64,000 nt of DNA from Paraescarpia echinospica (taxonomy: Eukaryota; Annelida; Polychaeta; Sabellida; Siboglinidae). Position 1 is the first letter of the stretch. Each line of letters begins with the position of its first letter. The notes beneath the pieces are model-generated. The model did no database searches and was not told the DNA's origin. It was given only the letters and a program-made list of their open reading frames with translations. Where the stretch lies: NCBI GenBank assembly GCA_020002185.1, contig CM034535.1, forward strand, positions 63,969,028 to 64,033,027. The letters run 5' to 3'. This document shows positions 32,615-44,944 of the stretch, piece after piece. A program made the position numbers and the translations under genes.

Positions 32615-34320
32615 TTAGTTAACAAATACACGCCCTAGGCCAAGTACTATGGTGGCATACGTTATGAATTTGAAAAGGTCACTAGAAAGTGTTGTGTCAT
32701 ATATGTATATAATAAAAAAGAGTGGTCCTAAAATTGAACCTTGAGGGACATCACTGTTGTTGACTATTTCCTTAGACTTAACGTTTTCAATGTTTACATA
32801 CTGCTTACGATTTCGTAAATTACTCTTGCACAGATCCAGAGCCTTGTCATTTAATCCGTAGTAGTTTAACTTCTGTACCAATATATTGTGATCCATTGTG
32901 TCAAATGCGTTTGATAAATCAAGGTGTATATTTATTGGAGAAACCGATGTATCAAGTTCTTGTATAATTCTGTCTATAATTTCGAGTGTAGCAAGCTCAG
33001 TAGAACGTTTCTTTCTAAACCCATATTGGATATTGTAGTATAACGCTTTGGTAAGGAAGTAATCGTGTGGATTTGATCAAACGTAACCTTTTCAATTTTT
33101 TTTTAAATCACTGGCAGGATAGAAAAAGGACGACAAAGTTAAGTGTTAAAGTCAGAAACGTCACATTTTGGAATTTTTAATTTGTGTGGGAATATACCAG
33201 TTATTATTGATTGATTAATAATTAGAGTGACTGCATTGCTGATATCACTTTTTTTTTATCAATTTTAGTAATTGTGCTGATATACTGTCTTTTCCACAAC
33301 TTTAATTTGGAGGTAAAAGATGAATTATATTAAATGTAGTTTCTATGTCGATTGGGTTAAGGCTGTAGGTGTGAAATATCGGTTTTTTTCAAGTAATCTT
33401 TGAATGATTTACCTCAACCTAGTTGTTTTAGAGGCTAGAGTAGGACCAACATTAATAAAAAAACGTGTTAAATGTGTTTGCAATAATGCATTTGTCGCTA
33501 ATAATTTCCCAATCGACTTTTAACAAATGTAGAAATTGTTCTTTCTTTTGACTTCTCTGAATACTTTCTTTAATTAAACACCACTTCTTTTAACATCATG
33601 TTTATGCTTTTCAAAACTGGATTGATAATGCATTTGCTTAGCTAATCTAATATTTCTTTTAAGAATTGTATTATACGTATGCAAGTCAGTTTTAAATTTA
33701 TGATACTGCTTTTTAAGTGAGTCATTCTCGAATAAAACTTGTTTCTAAACTTTATCGACTTAATAATGCCCTTGATAATCGAAGGAGTTTTCTTATGTTA
33801 TGTTTATATTTGTTCAATTTAATTACTTCAATAGATAGATAATTATCCATAGCTGCAGTAACAATTTCATCGAGGATGTTGTAGTTTTTATTCGGATCCG
33901 CATGAGTATCTGTATTAAGTTTATCATAAATATTTGAGTTTATTATTTCAATTTTAAGTTTTTTGAGTGAGTCAGTATTTTGTTGTTTTACTCTTATAAA
34001 CCTTGGTATCGCGCTAGTTGTTTCGACATAGTCCATACTTAGAAAGTACGGAAAACGATCAGAAATATTGCTCACTTTGACAAATTGCATAACAAAATTA
34101 TCAATGAGTGTTCCATTATATTCTGAAAGTCGTGTTGACATAGTGATTTTAGGGAAGAAACCATTTGAAACGATTGTATCAAAATATTCACATACTATGG
34201 GTTTTTCGTTAATTTTAAGGAAATCAGTATTTTAATCTATATTATTTTACTTTTATGTTTTTGTAAATCAACTAAATTTGCTGCACATTCGTCTGTAAAT
34301 ATGCGGTAGTTTTCAATTAT
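32615..34320 (-). mobile_element. Decayed LINE, endonuclease end to RT
   Basis: Minus strand. 33752-34141 codes for the endonuclease end and linker (ISDRFPYFLSMDYVETTS, RFIRVKQQNTDSLKKLK). 32615-32896 codes for RT (MDHNILVQKLNYYGLND, VNNSDVPQGSILGPLFF, then a damaged KFITYA where YADD should follow). The sequence between is full of stops. The catalytic YADD seems deleted and no 3' tail is visible. It ends against the Tnp2-like transposase at about 34320. Confidence 0.75.
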
Positions 34321-34321
34321 A

Positions 34322-35530
34322 CTTCTACTGACACTTCTGCAGACACCCACATCTGTTCTGTCGGTGGTCAAATGTGACAGTCAGTATTCGTACTTTGGTA
34401 TTGAGTCAGGGATTATGCGGAACTTTTCCCAAAACAAATACCACTGTGATGACAACTCTTTGAAACTGACTTTGGACATTGATGGTGTGCCTCTTTACGT
34501 CAACAGTATTCCGGTTTGGCCCATTTTGTGTAACTGCTACTCTTTCAAGCCCTTTATTGTTGCCCTTTTCTGTAGACCTGTAAAACTTAACTCTGCAGAT
34601 GAATTTCTCGCAGACTTTCTACAAGAACCGCAGCAGTTGTAAGAGCATTGTGTCACCTATACTCGCACAAACTATTGTGTGTTGGTGAAGGCATTTGTGT
34701 GTGATGCTCCAGCCAAACCTTTCATAAAATGCATCAAAGGTCACACTGGTTACTATTCCTGTGAGAGATGCACCGTTCAAGGTTCATGGGAGGCTAGAAT
34801 TGTATTTAACTCGGAGGAGGTATTCCCTCCTAATATCCAACATGATTTGAACGCCCAGAGGTATGAAATACATCAGCTGGGAAGGTCGCCTCTTCTTGAC
34901 GTGGGCATTTCATGCATTGAAGGGGTTTCATTGGACTATATACATCTAGTGTGTCCTGGTATGGTAACTCAAATCTTGTGTTTCTTGAAACGAGGGCCTA
35001 ACACGTGCCATCTTTCAGTCCGTGAGAAATCTGATATATCCGACCTGCTTGAAAGTTTGAATGGACTCATGCCATGGGGATTTGCACGACAGCCTCGTTC
35101 ACTGTCTGTATTGGACAGTTGGAAGACGACTAAATTTCGTCAATTACTCCTTTATTGTGGCCCAGTTGTCATCCGTCATGCAGTCCCTCGGTCCGTTTAT
35201 GACCACTTCCTTTCGCTAACCGTTAGCATGTCAATTATGCTAGAGTCAGACCGGGCAAAGAGAGAGGTTTATCTGCCCTATGTTCGTCGACTGCTTGAAC
35301 ACTTTGTGCACAAGTGTAAGGAGGTCTACGGCAACACATTCGCTGTCTACAATGTGCACAACCTGTTGCACTTGCACGATGACGTCAGTTTTTTCGGCTG
35401 TTCACTGAATGATGTGTCCGCTTTTCAAGTTGTAAATCACAATCAGACAATTAAGAAACCAGTCTTGACATCACAAAATCCAGTTGTCCAGGTGGCTAAG
35501 CGCTTGACAGAAATCGAGATATCACAGCAT
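34322..35530 (+). pseudogene. Tnp2-like transposase fragment with one internal stop
   Basis: One frame from about 34322 to 35530, broken only by TAA at 34640-34642. Blocks: LLQTPTSVLSVVKCDSQYSY, LDIDGVPLYVNS, VWPILCNCY, EFLADFLQEPQQL, then KAFVCDAPAKPFIK, GHTGYYSCERCTVQG, RYEIHQLGRSPLLD, LDYIHLVCPGMV, FARQPRSLSVLDSWKTTKFR and YNVHNLLHLHDDV. This order fits the animal proteins with a Tnp2/CACTA-like transposase domain (inference from memory). The open frame continues after TEIE into a SINE (from about 35520), so the last ~30 codons are not transposase. No TIRs were found; 5' and 3' ends are missing. Confidence 0.65.
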
Positions 35531-35885
35531 CAGAATGTTTGTCAACAGAACCTGGGTTCGAACCCTGTGCTGCCTTTTCGAGCCTTGGGCAGGTTCTTTT
35601 ATAGAGCTATATGAATGAGTATGTGGCTATAGACAGGCCTGGGATTATTGACATCACAATGTAATCCATTGCATTGCGTTTTTATTATTACTTCAATATC
35701 TGTAATCGTTACTAGTATATATTGTTATTACCCCAGGCCTATAGGCAGTGGTGGATACATGTGTAAGAATAGTCTTCACGCGTTCATTGCAGCATTGAAG
35801 CTGAATGTTTCCCAGATAAGTTGATATGGTGTTTGAACAGTAGGCTGCCAGGGAGTAAAGTATAATGCGCTTAGATAAATAGAAA
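35520..35885 (+). mobile_element. tRNA-derived SINE, copy 3, split by a short TIR element
   Basis: B box GGGTTCGAACCC (35561-35572), then TCGAGCCTTGGGCAGGTTC, GCTATATGAATGAGTA, and a 3' end TGCCAGGGAGTAAAGTATAA followed by TGCGCT at about 35848-35874, matching copy 1. A 104-bp element (35635-35738) interrupts the middle. It was inserted into the transposase gene and ends its reading frame. Confidence 0.78.
35635..35738. mobile_element. Short hAT-like TIR element in SINE copy 3
   Basis: Ends AGGCCTGGG and CCCCAGGC (inverted). Flanks CTATAGAC (35627-35634) and CTATAGGC (35739-35746) form an 8-bp duplication with one mismatch, the size expected for hAT elements. No coding capacity. Confidence 0.6.
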
Positions 35886-36009
35886 GGACTGGATATTGTG
35901 CAATATAAGAACTAGTGCATCTTTACCATGTGTAGAAGTGATTGCTTAACATTTGTTTAGTTAATCTTTCTCTGAGTATGTGTTTCATTGTCACTTCCTG
36001 TTTACCAGA

Positions 36010-36162
36010 ACACTCTAGGTCTCAAAACGAGAACTTCGAATCGATATCTAACCAGGATTCTTATGAGCAATGGGTGACGTCTACACCCTCTCCAAATGTG
36101 ATGGTCAAAAAAGACCAAAGTTGCCATCTGAATATCCCCAGACATCAAATCACGATATTGTT
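36010..36162 (+). pseudogene. Possible exon of unknown protein
   Basis: Open frame between an acceptor-like TTTACCAG (ends 36008) and a donor-like GTTGGTAAAC (36160-36169). Hydrophilic product (HSRSQNENFESISNQDSYEQ). It may belong with the possible exons at 36383-36697 and 37213-37378 on the same strand. Evidence is only frame plus splice-like flanks. Confidence 0.22.
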
Positions 36163-36388
36163 GGTAAACTATATAACTAAGCACTAGGGTCATACATAAA
36201 TGGGGAGTTTTGTCCTATGAACATGTTGGTTGTGTCCCATAAAAAGAGTGTTAACTTTGGAGAGCTAACAACGTTACATGTTTATGACATTGTGTGTGGC
36301 ATATTATTTGAATGTGCTGTTATGGAGTATATATATATGGGTAAATGTTAAATAATGAAAATTACCAGAAACAAAATGTAGTTTGTCT

Positions 36389-36697
36389 TGTTTGGATCAC
36401 AAATATAAGATGTTCTGGGAACTAAAAGATGTTCACAGTTGGTATGCTGATTCCGACCACGACCGTGCCCCCTCACCAGTGCACATGGTGATCACCCACA
36501 AAAGACCAAGTCCATTACCACGAAGATCGAGTTTCACCTCCGTCTGCCATACGTTGTCTCCTCGGATCCAGTCGTCCAGATGTGGAGACCGGGCATCATC
36601 TGCCAGCGCAGAACCATCTCCAGGTTTGACACCAGACACAACCAGCAGCGTGGCAAGTGACCATGAACAATCGTACCACACCAGTGAAGGGAGTTAA
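36389..36697 (+). pseudogene. Possible Ser/Pro-rich exon, unknown
   Basis: Open stretch of about 100 codons ending in TAA at 36695, rich in Ser, Pro, Arg and His (RPSPLPRRSSFTS, SSASAEPSPGLTPD). Such composition fits a disordered linker. No clear splice sites; a chance frame is possible. Confidence 0.2.
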
Positions 36698-37212
36698 TTT
36701 AAAATAATTATACTCTACCCGAAAATGTTTTATCATAGAGATATTCTGTACTAAGAATGATACAGTATAATACGATATTTGTATTATGAGTCCCTATTAA
36801 GGCCAGACACTCGTCTAGGCCACTTGTTTTCTAAATCTTGTATTATTACCATTTCAAACATATTTTCCAAATAGGCCATAGTAATGATGTAAAAACCAAG
36901 AATACAATTGGCTGACCACAGGATTTCCATGGCAACACAAAACACTGCGGAATAATGAAAACATTTTACTTTGGGGGCACACTAGCAAAAAAGTTAATTA
37001 TTTCTTTATTACAAAATATTTATCATATGCTGAATTTACACAAAGCAGTTTTTTATATAAGAAATTTTCATATTTTATTTAGGTGGTCAGGAGTTGCCAC
37101 AAATGCCACTTAGTTTGAATGGAAAAACCTCTATTTGACCATATAAACTTTTTTAGAAATTTTTTTAGATTCTAAAATATGTTACATTTACTCTGATCTA
37201 CATAATTCCAGA

Positions 37213-37378
37213 AGGGAGTGCGTTACCTACTGAAAAATATTCGCAATTATCTGCAAGACCTGGCAAAAAATATCAGCCTGAAGATTTCCCTCTTCCGCAT
37301 CGATGTTGTAACAATTTAGAGCAGTTTAACCATCTGGAGGAATCATTGACAGATAACCTAGGACAACAAGGGCGTATG
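37213..37378 (+). pseudogene. Possible DUF4806-like exon
   Basis: A ~165-bp frame without stops lies between acceptor-like AATTCCAG (ends 37211) and donor-like ATGGTATGT (37377-37385). It reads GSALPTEKYSQLSARPGKK, then FPLPHRCCNNLEQFNHLEES and LTDNLGQQGRM. The FPLxxxxxLExFxxLEExL pattern resembles the start of DUF4806 domains found in many animal transposon-associated proteins. A further acceptor-like TTGTTTCAG at 37778-37786 precedes IGQFSKIREQTLK. Fit is by eye only. Confidence 0.32.
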
Positions 37379-37385
37379 GTATGTT

Positions 37386-39060
37386 TTGATGAATTTGTGT
37401 CATTTGCTCATTTATTATCAGTTTATTGATATTGAAATATCTATTTAAAATGCAACAAAGGTTTATCATGGTGATGGAATTAATCAGCAAGATGACAAGT
37501 AATTTTAGAAAGTAATTCTGCCAAATATTTTGCTTGAGAACATAGTTGGGATGGAGGCTGTCCAAAGCATGACACTTGAGAACACAGAATGCAATTAAGA
37601 TGGAAATATTAAAAGAAAATATATGAGAGAGAAGAGTAGAATGAAAAATAGATGGAAACTCTGCTGAGGGAGAAATAAAAAGGATAGCTATTAAAGAAAT
37701 GCACCTGTACAAAACGTGTTGGCCTTGCGAAAGGAACTATGAGGAAGGACATGGACATTATGACTGCCATTCTAATTATTGTTTCAGATCGGTCAATTCT
37801 CCAAGATTAGGGAGCAAACCTTAAAGACAGTGCCTGAAAATCATGCGTAGGTATATGTTACAATTGTTGTACGTCTTGTGTTTCTGTTGGTTCCTTCAAA
37901 CATTGTATTATCATTTCAAGTAGAATATATTGATTAATTCTACTTTTGTTATGATTTCTGGTGAAATACCTGAAATATGAAATGTCTGTTGACCTGTGGC
38001 ATACTAATATATCATGCTGAAATAAAGTGTCGCTCGCCCATTCCTGTTTGTAGAATTACTAACATTAATTTGGTTTCATTTAATACTACAGTTTTGGTCT
38101 GGTCTCGCGGATCAACGTTTTTGAATGTGTGCATGAACTTAAATATAATTGGCAAAAATATTTCCTTAATCATTGTAACGGTTCTTATGCATCACGGTCT
38201 CTTCTGTACTTGCGATACTCCTTACCAACGATGTGATGTCACACATGAACATATAAGGAACGAGAGGGCAGACAGCCTTTGCATCTTCAACAGTGCACAC
38301 AATTTAAAAGTTAATGATTTTGAGCAACTGTTGTTTTTGTGGCATAGAAGTATATCGATCATTATATCAGTTTAGTACGTTATGCGTTGTTACACGGGAA
38401 AGTATTTTTAAATGTGTCATTAGGGTGGGAATTTTATCAATTGGTTTTAGTCTCCTCTGACCCTTTGAAATATGATGAGTTCAGCTAATAAATGTGTAGT
38501 GTAGGGCTTATCAATATCAGTCAATAAAATAATACATTCTTATGATATATTATTACTCCGAACACTTTCTGTTCGGAATATTGACAAATTAGTTCCAATA
38601 AGATTAGCTGTATGTGTCTTCTAAGGGTAAAGTAATCGTGCAGCATTATTTCATTCATGTTATGCGTATTTTAAGCTGTGGTGTGTATTTTGAGGGAATG
38701 TCCTGAAGACCCAGACGGCAACGGAAACGGAGGTAGACGCAGCTGTCTCTGCCTGCCACAAGTATGCTCCAGCCATAAGTGGTAGACAGAAAACCACACA
38801 GTAGCTAGAACATGCACAGTTATTGAAGAAAAAAAAATTCTGCAGATTTCTCAAGTATAATTCGTTCTGCATAATCCGATGACATGTTGTTGTGACTGTA
38901 GAGGTTAGCGCATGTGACTATCAGTCTGAAGGTTCTGAGATAAACGCTGTCATTGGAAAGAAAAACTGTTATGACTAAGATATGAAAAAAAAACAATTAA
39001 ACAGTAAGTCTATATTCATAATGTATTTAATATTTCAACTGTTAGAACTCTCATTATAAT
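37386..39060. other. Mostly unassigned spacer
   Basis: Apart from the acceptor-like site near 37786 nothing is recognised. A small hairpin TCCGAACA-CTTTC-TGTTCGGA lies at 38556-38576; it is not the histone mRNA stem-loop. Confidence 0.4.
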
Positions 39061-39062
39061 TC

Positions 39063-39086
39063 ATATATATATATATATATATATTG

Positions 39087-39151
<65 letters not shown>
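39063..39151. repeat. Compound TA-CT-TA microsatellite
   Basis: TA run (39063-39084), CT run (about 39087-39114), TA run (39114-39151). Confidence 0.95.
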
Positions 39152-39153
<2 letters not shown>

Positions 39154-39505
39154 GAGGGTAAATAAGTAAATAAGTAAGTAATTTATTTCCAAACACAACA
39201 TAAAACAATTGTACATCCCGTTATTCCAAAATACAATATTTCCAACATGTGAACAAAAAAGTACTCATAAGTGTTGGTGGAAAGGGGGTGATCACAAGTG
39301 TAATACTTGTGTATGATTCACCTCCAACCAGTATAGTTACTTATTGTACTAATACAACATATTATAAAATATTTCAATTCCACAAATAATGCAATATACA
39401 GTGGGTAGACTATGTAATGTTTTGTTACAATTATGTGTATGTTTGTCTTAGATCTAGTACATAGAGAGAAGATGGCACTTCTAGTTGTTTAAAGCCTTTA
39501 TGCTT

Positions 39506-39928
39506 CTACTGCTGGTGATGCTGTGTGCTTTCATGTAGGGTATTCCACAGTTTTACTCCACAAACAGAAATACACATTGATGTTTGTGTGGTACGCACAC
39601 AATGACTTCGAAAGGTGTCTTTCTGTAGAGTACCATGTGTTGAGACATACCGTTTAAAGACTGTTTGCAAACTGTTTGGTAGTTCACTGTGATGTGCCTT
39701 ATACAATAGTATCGCTGTCTTAAATTTAATTAAGTCTACAAACGTCAAAGTACACAGTTGCTTAAATAGAGTGCTGGTATGCTCCAAACGCTTTACGCCA
39801 CAGATTAGAATAACTGCTCGTTTCTGCAGCACAGCAATACACCTGATGTTTGAGACATGTGTGTTACCCCATATTTCGCTGCAATAGCTAATATATGACA
39901 AAAACTGGGAACTATACAATATGTACAT
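39506..39928 (-). pseudogene. RT C-terminal part of the 39-41 kb LINE
   Basis: 140-codon frame with SYISYCSEIWGNTH, LQKRAVILICGVKR, LTFVDLIKFKTAILLYKA and FKRYVSTHGTLQKDTFRSH, the typical C-terminal block of LINE RTs. Confidence 0.78.
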
Positions 39929-40815
39929 TCCATCCTCATTAATTAAATAACTAACTTTGTGAATGATTGCTGCTACTTTCGATAGTTTTGTTCTAACCGT
40001 GTTAATGTGGTGTTTTCAGTTTAGCTGGTCATCAATGCATATTCCCAGAAATGTTTTGTTACACGTACTCTGGTTATTCTTACGTTATATACGCAACAAT
40101 TAATGTCAAAATCTGGTGGACGGTTCCCGAATAGCATATAATTCGTTTTTGACAAGTTGAGTGATAATCTGTTTACGGCAAACCATTTGCACAATTTGGT
40201 AAGTTCTCTATTTAACATGTCACATAGTTCTGTCAGATTTTTACCGGTACAAAATATATTCGTATCGTCAGCAAAAAATATGAATTTTACTAACGTTGAT
40301 ACGTTACAGATGCCATTAACGTAAAGGACAAATAAACCTGGACCTAAAATAGTCCCTTGCGGAGCTCCACATGTGACATTTAATAGCTCCTAAATGCACC
40401 CGTCAATATTTACATATTGCTTCTTGTTCGATAGGTAGCTTTTAATCCAATCATTTGCTATTCCACCCACACCATAATCATATTTTGTTGGTATGTATCT
40501 CATGGTCTTCTGTATCGAACGCATTTTTAAGATCACTAAATACCCCGACGGCATGCTCTTTACTGTCCTTGGAATTTGTGATTTCCTCAAGCAATTCCAG
40601 TACAGCATGTGATGTGGACATATCAGCACGGAACCCGTACTGAACTTAGTATGTTATTTGCATTTAAAAAGCTGTCTGTTCTGGCAAGGAACATTTTTTC
40701 CAGGATTGTTTTTAAATTGCGCCAATAGAGAAATTGGCCTGTACTTTGTAACTTCGGTTTTCTTACCACTTTTAAAGATGGAAATAATTTGGGCAATTTT
40801 CATACGTGTTGGGAA

Positions 40816-41268
40816 TTAATTTTTACATATATGAATGAGAGGATTGCTTACTTTTTTTACATGAATGACCTTCGCGACAATGTACATACTTATGTCTTCA
40901 AAGTCTGAAGATTTCTTTTTGGTATACGCTTTTACTGTAGTTATAAGTTCCTCCTCATCGGGAACAGGTTTGAGGAATAAACTTTGGTCAATACTACCTC
41001 CTAAATAATCATACACAGAAATACGTCCATCCTTATTGTTGATTTCCTTTGTTAAGTTAGAACCAACATTTGTAAAAAAAAACATATTTTTTAAAAACTC
41101 ATTTGCCATTTCTGTTTTGTTGGTAACGTCTCTATCGCCACGTACCAGATGTATTGGAAAGTTCACCGACTGGTGTTGTTTACGTAACACATTATTCAAT
41201 ATCGTCCAAGTTTCTTTAATGTTACCTTTGTTTCTGACAACCGAGTATTGTAGTGTTTCATCCGCCAA
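40816..41268 (-). pseudogene. Endonuclease-RT linker of the 39-41 kb LINE
   Basis: 150-codon frame: NIKETWTILNNVLRKQ, TEMANEFLKNMFFFTNVGSN, PDEEELITTVKAYTKKKSSD and EDISMYIVAKVI, the last two being the KS-D-I pattern that opens the RT domain. It ends before the palm region, which continues in other frames. Confidence 0.75.
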
Positions 41269-41365
41269 TCTTAAGACAGTAGTTAATTAATTGTTATACG
41301 TTTGATACCGAGACTCCGCAGCTTCAGTTCTATCCCTGAGAAATGTTCTATATAGAACATTCTTC

Positions 41366-43030
41366 TTACGACACATATTTTAAGCCATGTTTATGTTTTA
41401 CCTATATGTTTGCTTTATCCTAACCTTCTTTAGATGTCACAATCTTGATTCAGTTATGCAGATATCACAGCATCACAGTCGTCTTGGGCACTTCGTGGAA
41501 CACTGTGTCCATTCTCATGACGGTATATATATAGAGTAACTACACAATTTCGCTGGTTATATATGGACACTCGTTTGCAACATAGAACTTCTTTATCACG
41601 ATACAGTATATATAATAGATATACTAATAAATGTACTTTATGGTACAATATATTAATTGTGAAGACAATACAGTTTTATGGTAAATCGAAGAAAACGGCC
41701 ATTATACAATGTTTCTAAATCTAAATATTGTTTATTAATTTGATAACCAATGCTATTAATAAGGAAGTAAAAATAACACGTTTGGACATCTACATCATGA
41801 GAGAGTAAACATTATATCACACATCGATAGGTATTGAAAGTAATTAAACAGCATTATACCCTAATGCTAAACTAACGTAAACACATTACTATAGCATGTA
41901 AGCAAACATTCTGCTCGCATTGCAATATTTATTTAATATATATAAGCATTCTCAGCGAATTGTTGTGCCATAGATGGGAGGCATAGAAGCATGTACAGTA
42001 ACTTACATTTTATGTACAAGCAACCTTATGACTGCTACAATATTTCATTCTCAACCAGTAATCTATAATCTAACATAAGAGATAACGTTCTCGTCCACCA
42101 TGTTACGCTGCCCACAAGGGGGTGATTAGGAAACAAGTCACACGTCCTTCACTTAGTTTTAACCAAACAAAAGGTACGATTGATGACATAGTATATTAGC
42201 GTTCTCTTGGAAAAAAATGACATTCAGGTGTTATGCAGATATAGCAAGTCATAAATGGATAGAAAATTAAATATTACTATAAACAAGGAGATTATAAAAG
42301 TATAAAGGAAACACTTTAAAATACCGAGTCCACTTCCTGCGGTCAAGAACAAGCTAAGTAAACCTAAGTAAGTCACGTAAATAAATCACCCAAACAAATA
42401 AAGAATGCGCTAGGCAACTCAATCTAACAACAAGCAACATTCCACTCATAACTAGATGTAGAAATAAAATGCAACCTTAACTTACACAAGGCCGATACTT
42501 GAAACTGTCAACAGTTAATCTGTGAAATGTTACCTGTGCAATAACATATTCTTGTAGTCATTGTTTTTTAAGGGTGTATGAACAAGGATCAACCAGCTTG
42601 GTAATTAAAATACTTCAGCTGATCAGCACCACTCACTATGGTACTAAAACCTATTGCATTAAGTAATATCAATAATTCTTACAATTCCATCGAATAATAA
42701 TATCAGCATGAATGCAGTTCCACCGGATTTTGTACTGAATTTGAATAGTCATATTTTGCTGAACCAAAACCGATTTAGTTGACATATATGTTATCATTAA
42801 TAATTATCGACAATTGGATGAATTAAAGTTCATTAATGCTGTTTGTTCACGTTGTTGCGTGTTTGTCTGAACCATCTATACAAGATACCTACTGACCACA
42901 GTTCTTTTGTTTAATAGGATGTTCAGATATAAGATTACTTGGTCACTCCAACTTCCATCACTCATGAACCACTGCAATCACGTTTCTTATATAATCGAGC
43001 TGAACTTGTAGGAAGATAACCATCAACATT
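41366..43030. other. Unassigned AT-rich spacer
   Basis: No gene, RNA or repeat recognised. Confidence 0.45.
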
Positions 43031-43033
43031 TTA

Positions 43034-43382
43034 ATGATTTGCATGTATGCATGTCTAGATTATGTATGTGACATTGTAGCCCGATTGCCACAGCTAGATC
43101 ACACATCTACCACTTCGAGGAGTGGTTCTTGCCTAGGGATGTGTTGCTGGCCAAGCACTGGCTCATTCTGTGTGGCGTTCTTGCAGGTCTTCTTTTCGGC
43201 ATCAGATGCGAACTGTCCCTCACGATTCCACTCTTCGATACCTTCCGACCTATGTGTAAGCACAGTCTACCACCAAGAACTGTGGTTCGCCCTGCAATGG
43301 CTGTGGGTTGCACGCCAATATGTGTCCCGTGCCGTCTGTTGTTTCATGACGCCGTCAGTGCTGGGCCTGCTCCAGTGTATTT
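43034..43382. other. GC-richer open region, unassigned
   Basis: Several frames on both strands are open and base composition is nearer 50% GC than in the flanks, so it may be an exon or transposon gene remnant. No recognisable domain on either strand. Confidence 0.3.
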
Positions 43383-44354
43383 ACCAAATGTTGACAGGGC
43401 AAACTCTGTAACAGTAGATGTATTCAAATTGTCATGGTTAATAACAAATTGCCATTGGCAGGCCCGATAGTTGTAGGCGGTCGTGAATCCGCTTCATGTC
43501 AGCAACTCTGTGTGTCATCACAAATTCTGCATTAACGATCACTGCATCATCATAAGTGGAAGCAGATGTCGCTGTTTCAGCAGGAGATGTCACTGTTCTC
43601 GACAAATCGCTTCACTATCACAACAACCTGTGCTGGACAGCCTCTATTGTTCGACTTTATGCGCTTGTCAGCCGTGGTGGTGCGTGGCAATGTGCCGTGC
43701 CGGCAGCGGAAGTAGCACCCTGCCACTTTCAGGTCTCATAACTGCTGTGCGCCAGGTACGTTTGTGACATTTTCGTACTGCTTGAGCCAAAGTAGAGCTT
43801 CCAAAACACGATCGAATGCAACACGAATTTCAGTTGTGAACGTATGCTTGTCAATGTGTTCGAATGAACAGACGTGAAAAGTCATATCCAACAGGCAATG
43901 TATTCTGCAATAAACAAACATTTAATATAACTGAACCAAGACGAATTAGAGGGTTACCTACAAACTTATTCAACACATATATTTCAATAATCAATTTGAG
44001 CATAGCAGTGGCGGGGGAAGGAAATTCATATTGGGGGGACTAAAAACAAACATTCACGCTCACATTTAATGGAGGGGCAGAATCATATGTCTGCCCTCCA
44101 ACCCCCCACTTATTCATGCGCTTATGAGCATAGCTTCCGGCAGACAAAATAGTCGGTTACTTACAAACGTATGCAATACACATATATTTCAATCATACAT
44201 TTTAGCATATCCTCCGGCAGACCTAGACAAAATAGGTGGTTACCTACAAAGAATCAACTCAAACTACAACTATCGGACTCGCCAATTAGCAATTTGTTAT
44301 CAACCTTGACAATTTGAAGATATCTACTGTTACAGAGTTTGCCCTGTCAACATT
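43383..44354. mobile_element. Region bounded by ~92-bp inverted repeats
   Basis: 43383-43475 and 44264-44354 are inverted copies with a handful of mismatches; shared core on the right arm: CTACTGTTACAGAGTTTGCC followed by CTGTCAACATT. The interior has open frames in 43480-43780 with no known domain, and a direct repeat unit (GGTTACCTACAAA) at 43953, 44154 and 44239. This may be a transposon with long TIRs; no target duplication was found, so a local inverted duplication remains possible. Confidence 0.5.
44006..44125. mobile_element. Short insertion with 8-bp direct repeats
   Basis: Flanked by GAGCATAG at 43998-44005 and 44126-44133. It begins CAGTGGCGG, as many hAT-type short elements do, and has G-runs on the left mirrored by C-runs on the right. 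The right terminal repeat is decayed, so the call is tentative. Confidence 0.4.
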
Positions 44355-44944
44355 TATTATCTAGACTCATCAACTAGCAGTACTAAAAATAAATGATTTA
44401 CTCTCATGTTTGGATAAAACATCAGCGATGAAGTCTACTTTCGTCAGTATTTTGTGGCGAAATGATTTCGAAATGTGATTACTCGTAACGATGGGTAATA
44501 ACATTATTATATCTAACGGGACACAATAAACGTTTGAGGGAAGCCCTGAACAAAACGTGTCACGCGGGGTGATTAACGATCACGTGTCAAACTAAGACTA
44601 AGCGGCTGCAACATGAGCAATGGTCGATTTATGACGTTTTATATTTGACTCAAGTCACAGTGACCGGAGTCGAGTCTTTCAATACTGATTCGAGCCAAGT
44701 CGTGATTCTTGTGATACTTTTATTTCATCACAATTGCCTTGTTGATGGCTGTTTGACGATAACACCTATCACTTCATGTGCCTTAGAATAACTGAACTGT
44801 GTGTTACAAACATAATTCAAAATATTTCATTACGCATATCCAAGCGATATTTTACCTGATAGAGGCTTTCGTTAGCGTTGCACACCGACTTGTTCAGTAA
44901 CTATAACTCTGAATGACGTATCGTAAACGTGGAGTAGATTTTAA

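Larger units (their letters stand above)
39155..41365 (-). mobile_element. LINE with RT, 3' complete, 5' truncated
   Basis: Minus strand. Linker starts near 41360 (LYRTFLRDRTEAAESRYQTY), then GNIKETWTILNNVL (about 41215). RT: VTCGAPQGTILGPGLFVLYV (about 40350) and KFIFFADDTNIF (about 40275) with an intact FADD box. C-terminus: LNLSKTNYMLFGNR (40140) and SYCSEIWGNTH (39890) to LWNTLHE (39540). The 3' end is a CTTA-type tail (AAGTAAATAAGTAAGTAA on the plus strand, 39163-39181). Frameshifts separate the four open stretches. No endonuclease is visible. Confidence 0.82.

Noticed and set aside
38556..38576. Hairpin considered as histone mRNA 3' stem-loop
   Set aside because: Sequence and loop do not match the histone consensus and no histone gene is nearby.
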